A DNA stretch of 47,000 bases from an uncultured Chloroflexota bacterium (GCA_903864435.1 CAIPFY010000241.1:1-47000); one strand, 5' to 3'. Shown: positions 25,265 through 35,212, counted from the stretch's first letter. Numbers and translations are program-made. The notes: a model not told the origin generated them from the letters alone.

Positions 25265-26485
25265 TCATTCGTAACGCAGCGCGTCAATCGGGTTCAGGCC
25301 AGCAGCGCGGTTCGCCGGATAAATCCCAAAGAACACGCCCACCGCAAACGAAATGATCGTTGCCAAAATCACGCTCGAAGGCTGAATCCCCGCGCCCAGA
25401 TCAGGCAGCAGCGCACTCACCGCCAACGTACCGAGAAACGCAATCGTCACCCCCATCGCGCCGCCGATCAGCGCCAGAGTCACGGCCTCCACCAGAAATT
25501 GAAACAGGATGTCGTTCTTTTGAGCGCCAACCGCCTTCCTCAGCCCGATCTCTCGCGTGCGTTCGGTCACAGTGACCAGCATGATGTTCATGATGCCAAT
25601 GCCGCCCACAATCAACGAAATACCCGCAATCACCGCCAGAAACACCGTGAGCAATCCAGTCACGTTCCCCAGACTATCCAGTAAATCGGTCTGAGTAAAA
25701 ATCTGGAAATCATCTTCAGCACGAAAACTAATCTGATGCGATTCTCGCAAGGTCTGCCGGATTTGCTGTGCCACTTGATCTACACTGTCGCTATCCCGCG
25801 CCTGTACCACAATCGTGCTAATCGGTCGCTCCCCCGTCAGTTCCCGATCGCCGGACAACCGATTCAGCACGGTGGTCAGCGGCGCAAACAAGGTATCGTC
25901 ATCATTTGGCCCAAAACCGGCACCGCCCACCGAATTGAGCAGACCTTCCACGCGGAAGGTGATACCCGCCACACGCACATTTTGCCCGATGGGGTCTTGC
26001 CCATCCGGGAACAAGCGCCGCGCCGCATCCGGCCCTAGAATGGCGATTCGCGCCTGACTATCGTACTCCTCGCGGGTAAAAAAACGTCCCGCCGTCAAAG
26101 TGCGGTTGCGAACAGGCATATAATCCACCGTCACGCCCAGCACACGCACATCCAGCTCGCGCCCTTCCACGTTCACTGTGCGATTCACGCTGCGCTGCGG
26201 CATCACTGCCAGCGCGTCCGGCACCAGAAACGGGTCAGCAAGCACCTGCGCATCCTCGGTGGTCAGACGGCGCGTTTCGCCCTGTGCGTTCTCCGCCGGA
26301 AACACAATCAGCAAGTTTGTGCCAATGCCCAAAAACTGCTGACGCACGAAATTGTCCACCGCCTGCCCCAGCGATACCAGCACGATCACCGAGGCAACGC
26401 CAATGGTAATGCCCAGCATCGTCAGCACCGAGCGCAGTTTGTTACTCCCCAACCCGACCAGCGCCATACGCACATTTTCAAACAT
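25265..26485 (-). CDS. MacB-like ABC transporter permease, second copy
   Basis: A 406-residue inner-membrane protein. It has an N-terminal membrane helix (about 17-40), a large extracytoplasmic MacB_PCD-type domain (about 41-275) and a C-terminal FtsX domain with three helices (LLTVFLAVIAGISLIVGGIGIMNI, then two near the C-terminus). TERTREIGLRKAVGA is the FtsX cytoplasmic signature. MacB-type permeases do mechanotransmission export of peptides, toxins or lipoproteins rather than classic import. It is the last gene of the five-gene export operon, 21 bases after a homologous permease. The two permeases probably form a heterodimer with the single ATPase. Confidence 0.92.
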   Translation of the reverse strand: MFENVRMALVGLGSNKLRSVLTMLGITIGVASVIVLVSLGQAVDNFVRQQFLGIGTNLLIVFPAENAQGETRRLTTEDAQVLADPFLVPDALAVMPQRSVNRTVNVEGRELDVRVLGVTVDYMPVRNRTLTAGRFFTREEYDSQARIAILGPDAARRLFPDGQDPIGQNVRVAGITFRVEGLLNSVGGAGFGPNDDDTLFAPLTTVLNRLSGDRELTGERPISTIVVQARDSDSVDQVAQQIRQTLRESHQISFRAEDDFQIFTQTDLLDSLGNVTGLLTVFLAVIAGISLIVGGIGIMNIMLVTVTERTREIGLRKAVGAQKNDILFQFLVEAVTLALIGGAMGVTIAFLGTLAVSALLPDLGAGIQPSSVILATIISFAVGVFFGIYPANRAAGLNPIDALRYE

Positions 26486-26506
26486 CGCGGGGCTGCATCC
26501 TCTTGT

Positions 26507-27745
26507 CTATTCGAACCGCAAGGCATCAATCGGTCGCATCCGTGCCGCACGGCTGGCCGGATACAACCCGAAGAAAATACCCACAAAACTACTCACCACT
26601 GTTGCCAGCACAATCGAATCCGCGCTCACACCAATTTTCAGATCAGGCAGCAGAGCGCCCGCCACCAGCGTAACCGACCAGCCCAATCCCACGCCAATCA
26701 GCCCGCCCATCACCGACAGCACCAGACTTTCAATCAAGAACTGCATGAGAATATCACGCCCACGCGCCCCAACCGCTTTCCGCAGGCCGATTTCACGGGT
26801 GCGCTCTGTCACCGAAACCAGCATGATATTCATGATGCCGATGCCGCCTACCAGCAGCGAGATACCGGCGATCATCCCCAAAAACGCGGTCAGCACTCCG
26901 GTAATCCGGCTGAGCGAAGTCAGCAAATCGGCCTGATTGATGATGCTGAAATCCTGTTCGCCCTGAAATTGAATATCGTGCGCCCTCGTCAGATAATCTT
27001 CAATCTCGCGGGTCGTTTGCTTCATCGCGTCCTTAGAAATCGCTTGCACATGCAGCACATCCACCCGGTAGCCGCCATCTTTGGTGCGTGCCTGAGACAG
27101 GCGGGTTTGCGCGGTACTGATGGGTACAAAAACCACATTGTTCTCGTCACCCAGAAAGCCGCTGCTGCGTTCTTCCATCACACCAATCACGGTGAACACG
27201 CGCTCGTTAAGGCGAATCGTCCGCCCTACAGGGTCGAAGGCTTTATCGCCATACAACTTCTCCACCACCGTCGTTCCCAGAACCGCCACCCGCGCCGCAT
27301 TATCCACATCCGACTGCGAGATAAAAGCGCCCCCCGCACGGGGCAACCAGTTGCGCACATCCTGATAATTCGGGCTGATGCCGCTAATCGCCAGATTGAT
27401 GCGCTCCGAACCCGCGATCACGGTTCCAAACACCTGCGTTTCCAGCGCCACCTGACGGATGCTGGGCGCGAACGCAGGGTTACTCAAATCCGCCGCCTCC
27501 AGCGTGGTAAGCGACTGAATGGTCGTGCGGGTTCCTGATGAAGGCGGCGATGAAAACACAAACAGGACGTTCGACCCCAACGCCTGAAACTGCGAGGCAA
27601 TATAGTTTTCGACACCGCGCCCCAAGCTGACCAACCCGATCACCGCGCCCACGCCGATGATAATGCCCAGTGTGGTCAATACCGCACGCAGTCGGTTCAC
27701 CAGCAGCGCATCGAGCGAAATGCGTATCGTTTCACTGAAATTCAT
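26507..27745 (-). CDS. MacB-like ABC transporter permease, first copy
   Basis: A 412-residue paralogue of the next gene with the same layout: one N-terminal helix (LRAVLTTLGIIIGVGAVIGL), an extracytoplasmic MacB_PCD-like domain, and a C-terminal FtsX domain with TERTREIGLRKAVGA. Start ATG 27745 gives the normal N-terminus MNFSETIRISLDALLVNRLR; the longer frame to 27970 runs into the ATPase gene and is rejected. There is no clear Shine-Dalgarno sequence. It sits between the ATPase gene and the second permease gene. Confidence 0.92.
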   Translation of the reverse strand: MNFSETIRISLDALLVNRLRAVLTTLGIIIGVGAVIGLVSLGRGVENYIASQFQALGSNVLFVFSSPPSSGTRTTIQSLTTLEAADLSNPAFAPSIRQVALETQVFGTVIAGSERINLAISGISPNYQDVRNWLPRAGGAFISQSDVDNAARVAVLGTTVVEKLYGDKAFDPVGRTIRLNERVFTVIGVMEERSSGFLGDENNVVFVPISTAQTRLSQARTKDGGYRVDVLHVQAISKDAMKQTTREIEDYLTRAHDIQFQGEQDFSIINQADLLTSLSRITGVLTAFLGMIAGISLLVGGIGIMNIMLVSVTERTREIGLRKAVGARGRDILMQFLIESLVLSVMGGLIGVGLGWSVTLVAGALLPDLKIGVSADSIVLATVVSSFVGIFFGLYPASRAARMRPIDALRFE

Positions 27746-27785
27746 AGGGAATCCGGCAAATCCAGCGGCGTCCGGCAGGCCGCTA

Positions 27786-28631
<846 letters not shown>

Positions 28632-28661
28632 ACACAATCTGCTTTCTGCAAACGGCGGTTG

Positions 28662-30107
28662 CTAAGGCCCACCGCTGGCTATCGGGTCGAAACTGCTGCG
28701 CGGGATTAAGACCACCTGCTGACCGGCTTCCAATCCGCTGATGATCTGGCTTTCGGTTTCATTCCGCACCCCCAGCACCACCGGCACATCCTCATACACA
28801 CCGCTGCTGCTTTCTACCGTCGCATAAGCCTGCGCCGTTGCCCGATCAATGCGGATGAAGCGGTTCGGCAGGATCACAACATCTTTGAGCGCGTTGACCA
28901 CAATGGTTGAGGTGGCGGTCATGCCAGCACGCACCGCCGCCTGCGCCGGATCGAGCATCACCCGCACGGTATAAGTCACAAGTTGGCCGGCGCGAATCGG
29001 GGCGACAGCCACCCGCGTCACCTGTCCGGTCAATTTCTCGTCCGGCAGCGCATCCAGCATGATCGTCACCGATTGACCGACTTGCACCTTCACCACATCG
29101 GTTTCGTCTACCGCCACATCCACAAAGTAGGTGCTGGCATCCACAACCTGTATGGCTGCCGTCTGTGGGGGCAGTTCGCCCACTGTCAGGTTTGTTTCAG
29201 CCACCACGCCATCAAACGGCGCGGTCAGCACCGTCCGGTTGAGCGCGGCCTCCGCCTGTGCCACCGCCACTTCAGCCAGCGCAACCTGTGTTTCTGCGAT
29301 CTGCACTTCAATATCGGATGGGCCATTCAACAGGCGATCAAGCTGCACCTGTGCCGAAACAATCGCCGCGTTCGCAGACGACAAGCCGGAAACATCCGGC
29401 CCTTGATTCACCACGCCCGACTCGCTCACATCAGCCAGCGCCACGCCGTACTCGGCCTGTGAAATCGTGCTGGTCACATGATCGGCGGGGTCAATCGGCT
29501 GCTGGTTGGCATTAAATCCCATTGCCTGTGCTTGCTCAAGAAGCTGGTTGGACGACTGTGCCGCAGCATCCCGTGACAGTTGTGCCTGCCACAATTGATT
29601 GCGTGCCAACTCGGTCTGTAGCCGCGCAATCTCCTGCTGGTTGGAATCGGCTCCCAACGACACCGCGCCGGCCTGTGCCTGTGCCGCCGTCAGTGCGGCC
29701 TGCGCCACCGCAATATCTACTTCACGCGGGGGCGCAATCAGCGATTGGTAAGCAACCTGCTGCGCCGAAAGCGCAATCTCGGCGTTCGTCACCGCCGCTT
29801 CCAGATCGCCAGTATCCAACCGTGCCAGCACTTGCCCTGCCGTCACCGTCTGTCCAGTTTCAACCAGAATTTCGCGCACGGGAGCCGAAAACTCGAAACT
29901 CAACGCAATCTGACGGGCGGGTTGAAGGGCGCCAGTGGCACTTACCGTCACCGTCAAATCGCCCTTCTCAACCGTGATCGCATCCTCGACCACTGTAGTG
30001 CGCCGTCCCACATCCCCCGCAGGGCGATTCTGGAACGCCAGAATAGCGAATAGCACCACAATAGACAGGATCACCACCCGAATGACGATACGCAAAACAC
30101 GTTTCAC
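28662..30107 (-). CDS. HlyD/MacA-like membrane-fusion (adaptor) protein, second copy
   Basis: A 481-residue protein anchored by one N-terminal helix (IVIRVVILSIVVLFAIL). The biotinyl-lipoyl halves are visible (VREILVETGQTVTAGQVLARLDTGDLE, then TAPFDGVVAETNLTVGEL), flanking a long Ala/Gln-rich coiled coil at about 90-290. A beta-barrel and membrane-proximal domain follow. Start is GTG 30107, with GGAGG 8 bases upstream inside the end of the previous gene; a longer frame to 30164 is rejected. It lies 4 bases after the first adaptor gene. In a Chloroflexota envelope it may bridge the permease to the outside without a TolC-like channel. Confidence 0.92.
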   Translation of the reverse strand: MKRVLRIVIRVVILSIVVLFAILAFQNRPAGDVGRRTTVVEDAITVEKGDLTVTVSATGALQPARQIALSFEFSAPVREILVETGQTVTAGQVLARLDTGDLEAAVTNAEIALSAQQVAYQSLIAPPREVDIAVAQAALTAAQAQAGAVSLGADSNQQEIARLQTELARNQLWQAQLSRDAAAQSSNQLLEQAQAMGFNANQQPIDPADHVTSTISQAEYGVALADVSESGVVNQGPDVSGLSSANAAIVSAQVQLDRLLNGPSDIEVQIAETQVALAEVAVAQAEAALNRTVLTAPFDGVVAETNLTVGELPPQTAAIQVVDASTYFVDVAVDETDVVKVQVGQSVTIMLDALPDEKLTGQVTRVAVAPIRAGQLVTYTVRVMLDPAQAAVRAGMTATSTIVVNALKDVVILPNRFIRIDRATAQAYATVESSSGVYEDVPVVLGVRNETESQIISGLEAGQQVVLIPRSSFDPIASGGP

Positions 30108-30111
30108 AGCC

Positions 30112-31488
30112 TTAGCCTCCGAAGATGGATAGCTGGTCGCCGCCGAGATCAACCGCCAGCACATCCCCCGCGTGTAACCCGCTGATGACTTCGCTGGAGT
30201 CCTGCCCGCGCAGCCCCAGTTGCACCTCTATCTCCTCAAGCTGACCGCTGCTATTCACCTCACTCACATACGAGCGATTCCGCAGGCGATCCAGCCGGAT
30301 ATATTCGTTAGGAACCACCAACACCTGTGTGCGCTCATCCACCACCACCGAAGCGTCCGCCGTCAGGCCGACCCGTACACGCGGATCAAACCCGTCCAAA
30401 CGCACGCGCACATCGTAGCTGATGATGCCGTTATCGTTGGTTCCTAACAGCGCAATCTGCTCGATAGTCGCCGGAAGTTCCAGACCGGGCAGCGCATCCA
30501 GCTTAACAATCGCGGACATTCCCGGCGCGATTTGCCGTATATCCACTTCATCCACCTGTACGGTCACATGCAGCGCGGACACATCCATAATCTGCATGAC
30601 GGGAACACCCAACCCGACCAGACTACCCACCTCGGTATTGACCGCCGTCACCACCCCGTCGAACGGGCTAAGAAGCTGCCGGTCAGTCAGCGCCTTGAGT
30701 GCCTGATCCACCTGCGCCTGCGCCTGCTGAATGCTGACATCTGCCTGATCTATTCGCGCCTGAGTCGGCCCGGCCTGTACCTGTTCCAGCACCTTCTGGG
30801 CTTGCACCACCCGCGCATAGGCCGCATTTAACGAGCCGCCGTTGCTGGATTGAACGGCCTCCATCTGCAAGCGAGCGATTTCCTTGTTGAACCCTGCCGC
30901 GCCGATTTGCGCATCCAACAGTTGTAACGAGGCCTCGGTTTGTGGCCCCTGTACCGTGTTGCGGGCAGTAATCGCATCCTGTTCAGCCTGTGCCGCCTGC
31001 TGGTAACGCAGGTTTGCCGCCTGAACATCTTCGTTGGACACCGCGTTCTGGATGCCGGCATAAGCACCCCACGCGCTGTTGACATTGGCCTGCGCCACTG
31101 CGATGTCCCCCTCGCTGGCAGGTTCTAACAACTGTTCCTTCTGCAACTGCGCCAGATGGAGCGATTGCAAAGCGCGGTCATAAGCCAGTTGTTCGTCGTC
31201 GCTGCCCAAACGTGCCAGCACATCCCCGGCGACCACCACATCCCCCGGTTTCGCCAACACCTCGCCCACCCGTCCGCTTTTGGTGAAACTCAAATTGGCG
31301 GAAGCCACTGCATCCACCATGCCAATCGCGTTCACCGTCACATACACCGCACCCGGCTGTACGACGTAAAACACCAGATTTTGATCGGGCTTTGCCGACC
31401 GGAGTTGGTTCGCCCGCATAGAAAATACCAGCGCGGGCAGAGCGAAAAATATCAGCGCAAGAACGATCAAAGACCGCCGTACCGACAT
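30112..31488 (-). CDS. HlyD/MacA-like membrane-fusion (adaptor) protein, first copy
   Basis: A 458-residue protein with an N-terminal hydrophobic anchor (LIVLALIFFALPALVF), lipoyl halves (VGEVLAKPGDVVVAGDVLARLGSDDEQ, then LSPFDGVVTAVNTEVGSLVG), a Gln/Ala-rich coiled coil between them, and a beta-barrel with VRVGLTADASVVV. It is first in the export operon; the gene order is adaptor-adaptor-ATPase-permease-permease. ATG 31488 has AAGGAA 9 bases upstream. It is divergent from rex, with about 220 bases between. Confidence 0.92.
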   Translation of the reverse strand: MSVRRSLIVLALIFFALPALVFSMRANQLRSAKPDQNLVFYVVQPGAVYVTVNAIGMVDAVASANLSFTKSGRVGEVLAKPGDVVVAGDVLARLGSDDEQLAYDRALQSLHLAQLQKEQLLEPASEGDIAVAQANVNSAWGAYAGIQNAVSNEDVQAANLRYQQAAQAEQDAITARNTVQGPQTEASLQLLDAQIGAAGFNKEIARLQMEAVQSSNGGSLNAAYARVVQAQKVLEQVQAGPTQARIDQADVSIQQAQAQVDQALKALTDRQLLSPFDGVVTAVNTEVGSLVGLGVPVMQIMDVSALHVTVQVDEVDIRQIAPGMSAIVKLDALPGLELPATIEQIALLGTNDNGIISYDVRVRLDGFDPRVRVGLTADASVVVDERTQVLVVPNEYIRLDRLRNRSYVSEVNSSGQLEEIEVQLGLRGQDSSEVISGLHAGDVLAVDLGGDQLSIFGG

Positions 31489-31653
31489 GCGTTATTGTTC
31501 CTTAAATGGAAACCCTGATTGAAAGCGGCGAAAAAACGTGAGCAAACCATCTCTTTGTGCTTTTTCGCGCAATCGCTTCCATAATAGCATATATTTCCTA
31601 CGGGTTGCCTCAGTTTCAAGGGGAAAGCTAATCTAGCGTTAAGAAGCACAGAA

Positions 31654-31662
31654 TGGTAATAT
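31654..31662 (+). promoter_or_regulatory. Extended -10 promoter of rex
   Basis: TGG-TAATAT (31654-31662) fits the TGN-TATAAT extended -10 form with one mismatch. No good -35 is present, as expected for this promoter class. Transcription would begin near 31669, inside the Rex operator. The rest of the 31489-31653 gap presumably also holds the divergent promoter of the export operon; a TTGAAA lies on the minus strand at 31619-31614 without a convincing -10. Confidence 0.5.
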
Positions 31663-31666
31663 TTGG

Positions 31667-31684
31667 TTGAGACATCTTTCACAA
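31667..31684. promoter_or_regulatory. Predicted Rex operator upstream of rex
   Basis: TTGAGACATCTTTCACAA matches the known Rex consensus TTGTGAA-W4-TTCACAA with a perfect right arm (7/7), 5/7 in the left arm and 3/4 in the spacer. It starts 4 bases after the extended -10 and ends 23 bases before the start codon, an ideal place for autorepression relieved by a high NADH/NAD ratio. Confidence 0.65.
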
Positions 31685-31707
31685 AGATTGAGGATGCGTA
31701 TCCTTCT

Positions 31708-32325
31708 ATGTCCCACAACATCCCGGATATTGTGATTGGACGCCTTCCCATTTACCTTCGTGCGCTCACTCGCCTGATGAACGAGGGTCACGAAGTCACC
31801 TCCTCGCACGAGTTGGGGCGGCGACTCGGCATCAGTTCCGCGCAAATCCGCAAAGACCTCTCACACTTTGGCGGGTTCGGGAAACAGGGAACCGGATACC
31901 AGATTACGTATCTGATTGACCAATTGCGGCAGGTACTCAAAGTCAACCGCGAGTGGGAAGTGGCGCTGGTGGGCGCGGGCGATCTGGGCAGCGCGTTGGC
32001 ACACTACCGGGGCTTCTCGGATCGCGGGTTCCGCATCGCCTGCATCTTCGACAACTCGCCGCAAAAAGTGGGCAAGCAAATCTCCACCTTCACGGTGCAA
32101 CCGCTGAATGAGTTAAGCAATACAGTGGAAGAACACAACATCCGCATCGCCATGATCGCCGTTCCTGCCGAAAAAGCGCAGGAAGTAGCTGATCTGCTCA
32201 TTCAGGCAGGCGTCCGCGCCATCCTGAACTACGCGCCGATGAATCTGAATGTGCCGCCGGATGTGCGCGTTCAGTACATTGACCCGGTGGTACAGCTTCA
32301 GCGAATGACCTTCTACCTGACCTGA
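31708..32325 (+). CDS. rex: Redox-sensing transcriptional repressor Rex
   Basis: A 205-residue dimeric repressor that senses the NADH/NAD ratio. The N-terminal winged helix (about 1-70) has [33 protein letters not shown], the Rex DNA-reading signature. The Rossmann domain has the dinucleotide motif [10 protein letters not shown], then [10 protein letters not shown] and the C-terminal domain-swap helix. I start it at ATG 31708 ([16 protein letters not shown]), the typical Rex N-terminus; an AGGA lies 13 bases upstream. A TTG at 31663 would overlap the operator and is less likely. It is convergent with mreB, only 4 bases apart. Confidence 0.96.
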   Translation: MSHNIPDIVIGRLPIYLRALTRLMNEGHEVTSSHELGRRLGISSAQIRKDLSHFGGFGKQGTGYQITYLIDQLRQVLKVNREWEVALVGAGDLGSALAHYRGFSDRGFRIACIFDNSPQKVGKQISTFTVQPLNELSNTVEEHNIRIAMIAVPAEKAQEVADLLIQAGVRAILNYAPMNLNVPPDVRVQYIDPVVQLQRMTFYLT

Positions 32326-32329
32326 GTCG

Positions 32330-33337
32330 TTAAATCTGCCCGATCCGCCGCAAAATCGCCGGGTCTTCGAGCGCCCGTCCCGCCCCGACAGCCACCGCAA
32401 TCAGCGGGTTTTCGGCGCGATACACCGGAACGCCGGTTTCCCGCGTCAGGAATACATCCATTCCGCGCAGCAGCGCCCCGCCGCCCGTGAGGATAATTCC
32501 CCGGTCAATGATGTCGGAAGCCAGCTCAGGCGGCGTGGTTGCCAGCACGGATTTCACCACAGCCACGATCAAGCTAATCGGCTCTTGCAACGCTTCCACC
32601 ACTTCGCCCGTGCTGATGCTGATGGTACGCGGCAAACCGCTTACGTTGTCGCGCCCCTGAATCTCCATGCTCATGCTCTCGCCAATATCCGTCGCCGCGC
32701 CCACCTGAATCTTGACGGATTCAGCAGTCGGTTGACCGATGGCAAGGTTATACTTGCGGCGCACATAGCTGATAATGGCATCGTCCTGCCGCAGGCCGCC
32801 CACACGTCCACTTTCCGCCCGGACAATGTTGTTCATGCTAATCACGGCGGCTTCGGTGATTCCGCCGCCGATGTTCACCACCATATCGCCCGCCGGAGTC
32901 CCCACCGGCAGCCCTGCCCCGATCGCGGCGGCCAGCGGCTCCCAGATCAAGAAGGCTTCCCGCGCACCCGCCGAAAGCGCCGCTTCATGGACAGCGCGTT
33001 TCTCCACGCTGGTCACGCCATACGGCACAGTAATCATAATCGTCGGTTTGAACAGGCGCACCCGCCCCGCAACCTTATCCAGAAAATGCCGCAGCATGAC
33101 CTCAGTCACTTCATAGTCCGCGATGACGCCATCACGCAGCGGGCGCACCACCTGAATATCTTCCTCGTCCACCTTGCCTAGCATTTCGCGGGCAGGCTGA
33201 CCGATTTCAACAATACGCTCGTCCTCGGCAGTCAAAGCCACCAGAGACGGCTCTTGCAGCACAATCTGTCCATTTTCATAAATCAGGCAGTTGACCGTAC
33301 CCAGATCAACGCCCAGTTGTTTGCGCAGTAGTCCCAT
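32330..33337 (-). CDS. mreB: MreB-family rod-shape-determining actin homologue
   Basis: A 335-residue cytoskeletal ATPase that guides cell-wall synthesis along the membrane. Actin-family motifs are GVDLGTVNCLIY (phosphate 1), VVNIGGGITEAAVIS (phosphate 2), and the adenosine region ILTGGGALLRGMD. The glutamate-rich WEPLAAAIGAGLPV matches the MreB connecting segment. ATG 33337 is preferred, with AGG 5 bases upstream; GTG 33343 is the in-frame alternative. No mreC, mreD or rodA lies beside it, which is unusual for a primary mreB and more like a solo mreB/mbl paralogue. Confidence 0.94.
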   Translation of the reverse strand: MGLLRKQLGVDLGTVNCLIYENGQIVLQEPSLVALTAEDERIVEIGQPAREMLGKVDEEDIQVVRPLRDGVIADYEVTEVMLRHFLDKVAGRVRLFKPTIMITVPYGVTSVEKRAVHEAALSAGAREAFLIWEPLAAAIGAGLPVGTPAGDMVVNIGGGITEAAVISMNNIVRAESGRVGGLRQDDAIISYVRRKYNLAIGQPTAESVKIQVGAATDIGESMSMEIQGRDNVSGLPRTISISTGEVVEALQEPISLIVAVVKSVLATTPPELASDIIDRGIILTGGGALLRGMDVFLTRETGVPVYRAENPLIAVAVGAGRALEDPAILRRIGQI

Positions 33338-33375
33338 ATCCACCTAACTGTGGAACAATTCACGTTACAGATGCA

Positions 33376-33393
33376 ACTATACCATACATGGTA
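33376..33393 (-). promoter_or_regulatory. Palindrome overlapping a -10-like element upstream of mreB
   Basis: TACCAT-AC-ATGGTA (33380-33393) is a perfect 14-base palindrome. On the minus strand it is overlapped by TATAGT (33381-33376), a good -10, 39 bases before the mreB ATG. The -35 (CTCTGA) is poor, which would fit an activated promoter. Confidence 0.35.
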
Positions 33394-33430
33394 GAGCATC
33401 AGAGAGAGCAGGATTCAGCCCACCCGCGTC

Positions 33431-34531
33431 TTAGCAGCCCTCACGCTCCGCCAGTACGCAGCGCAAATGCTCAATCGTGCCGCGATAATCAGCGGTAAAA
33501 CGCGGGACAAACGCGGTCGCAATCGCGTTGTTCACGGCAATATCGGCGTCGGTGTGCGCCTGATTCGCTTTGCCAGTCAACAGTTCTTTGTACTCAATCG
33601 CGTTAAGCGCCTTCACCGGATTGCCCAGCACAACCTGAAGCACCGCGCTGATGGTCGCGTGTTCCACCTGATTATCGTTGCCCGGATCGCCCACATAGCG
33701 GTGCGCGAAACCGGATACGCCCCAGATTTCGCCCAACCAGATATTCTCGCCCATCCGGTAGCGCCACATGCTCGTGATATTGAAGCGGTTGAAAATGCTG
33801 TGCGAGATCACGCTTGCGCCCGTCAGGGGGTTGGTGCGGCTGGTGCTGAACATCACCTGTTGCCAGATCAGCACCAGCGCCTTGCCGTATTCGGCACGCC
33901 CCTTCGCATCATCGGGCGATTCCCCCGCCACCTTCTCGTAGTAATCCACGACCATCTGAAAAATATCAAACTCGGCATCCAGCGCCGTATCCTGTTCTTC
34001 GCCAGCCTGATGAAACGCCACTAGACGGTTATACGCCCGCGCCAGCAACGACAGGTACGGCTCGGAGTCGGGCTGTACAATTGCATCCGCGATAGCATAT
34101 TCCCGCAAGCCGTGCGTCCGCATATCGGTACTCTGCACGTCCCAGAACGTGACCGGAATCGGGTCGCCATAAGCGGCGGCCAACTCCGTCAGCTTCACCA
34201 GATTAGCCGCGTAACGGCGCACCGCATCCGGGCTAACCGCTCCCGCCCGCAGGCGTTCCAAATGTTCCGCCACGCCGGTACTCAGCAGATAATCGCCCTC
34301 CGGCAATCCCGCCGCCCGCAGCAAATCGCCAATCTCGGCAATTTCGGCCTCGGTGACGCTGCCCTCGAAAGGAGTAGCCGTCGGGAATGCGCCCAGTTGG
34401 ATGCTGTAGCTTTTCATGGCGGTTTGCAGCAGCGGCAGCCCGACCACCAACCCGACGATCACCAGCAAACCGAGAACACCTACTACAACAATCCAAAGTC
34501 GGCGGCGCGGCTGCGGAGAATGGCTGGACAT
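33431..34531 (-). CDS. Single-pass membrane protein of unknown function
   Basis: A 366-residue protein with a short basic N-terminus and one membrane helix at about 12-34 (LWIVVVGVLGLLVIVGLVVGLPLL). A short linker precedes a mostly helical, Trp/Tyr-containing extracytoplasmic domain (about 60-366). Recognisable blocks include TFWDVQSTDMRTHGLREYAIADAI, LIWQQVMFSTSRTNPLTG and EIWGVSGFAHRYVGDPGNDNQVEH. I see no family motif or catalytic signature. Its C-terminus has two Cys (CVLAEREGC) that could form a disulphide. It lies between mreB and the F1 ATP synthase genes on the same strand, after a hairpin, so it is probably separately transcribed. The steady codon use and long frame support a real gene. 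Confidence 0.75.
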   Translation of the reverse strand: MSSHSPQPRRRLWIVVVGVLGLLVIVGLVVGLPLLQTAMKSYSIQLGAFPTATPFEGSVTEAEIAEIGDLLRAAGLPEGDYLLSTGVAEHLERLRAGAVSPDAVRRYAANLVKLTELAAAYGDPIPVTFWDVQSTDMRTHGLREYAIADAIVQPDSEPYLSLLARAYNRLVAFHQAGEEQDTALDAEFDIFQMVVDYYEKVAGESPDDAKGRAEYGKALVLIWQQVMFSTSRTNPLTGASVISHSIFNRFNITSMWRYRMGENIWLGEIWGVSGFAHRYVGDPGNDNQVEHATISAVLQVVLGNPVKALNAIEYKELLTGKANQAHTDADIAVNNAIATAFVPRFTADYRGTIEHLRCVLAEREGC

Positions 34532-34591
34532 CGCACTCTATCCTGTCGAAACACATGAACAACCAAGCAAACCAGCAGATGAATGAATCGA

Positions 34592-34609
34592 GCAGACCCG
34601 ATGGTCTGC
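34592..34609 (-). terminator. Hairpin downstream of the ATP synthase genes (no U-tract)
   Basis: GCAGACC (34592-34598) and GGTCTGC (34603-34609) form a 7-bp stem with the tight loop CGAT, 54 bases past the atpC stop. No T-run follows on the minus strand. The remaining 34532-34662 sequence shows nothing else. Confidence 0.4.
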
Positions 34610-34662
34610 CCGATGGATACAACGTTCGTTGATGAACCCAACGATCATGGAAACGCGGTACG

Positions 34663-35115
34663 CTAGTCCTCGCTCTCGTCTTCCACGATACGCAGGATGG
34701 AAGGCCCACGCGCCTTCATCTTCATTTTGACCTTCAGCGCCAGTTCGGCATGACGCAGCGCCAGCGCCGCCTGACGGTTTTCCGTCTCCGGCACGCCATC
34801 GCGCATCATCTGCACCGCCCGCTGCCGCGCTTCTTCAATCTTGGTTTCGTCCAGATCAAACGAGGACTCTGCCAGATCAGCCAGCGCAACCACTTTATCC
34901 GGGCGCACATCCACCACGCCGCCGTAAATCACAAAACGTTCCTCGCGGTTGCCCTTGCGAACGACCAGTTCACCAAACCCCATCGTCGTCAGCACGGGCG
35001 CATGATGCGGCAGAACGCCCATTTCACCTTCGGCGCCCGGCACCATCACCATGTCCGCTTCGTGCTCCTGAAAGACGAGGCGCTCTTGCGTTACGATCTC
35101 TACATGAATGGGCAT
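34663..35115 (-). CDS. atpC: ATP synthase F1 epsilon subunit
   Basis: A 150-residue subunit of the rotor stalk. The N-terminal beta-sandwich has MPIHVEIVTQERLVF, GAEGEMGVLPHHAPVLTTM and GGVVDVRPDKVVALADLAE, and a C-terminal two-helix region follows (about 90-135). The extreme C-terminus adds an acidic tail (RIVEDESED) beyond the usual length of about 135. ATG 35115 has GGAGG 6 bases upstream. It follows atpD after 112 bases that contain a hairpin. Confidence 0.95.
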   Translation of the reverse strand: MPIHVEIVTQERLVFQEHEADMVMVPGAEGEMGVLPHHAPVLTTMGFGELVVRKGNREERFVIYGGVVDVRPDKVVALADLAESSFDLDETKIEEARQRAVQMMRDGVPETENRQAALALRHAELALKVKMKMKARGPSILRIVEDESED

Positions 35116-35185
35116 TTCTTGCCTCCTCCACAGCGATTCAACGATGAAAACCGCTGTTCCTCGTCACCAATGAAACTTCTTATAA

Positions 35186-35212
35186 CCCCCTCACCGCTGC
35201 GCGACAAGGGGG
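35186..35212 (-). promoter_or_regulatory. Hairpin in the atpD-atpC gap (possible attenuator)
   Basis: CCCCCT (35186-35191) and AGGGGG (35207-35212) can pair around a 15-base loop, 16 bases after the atpD stop. It may lower epsilon expression relative to beta, or stabilise the upstream mRNA. This is weak evidence. Confidence 0.3.
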
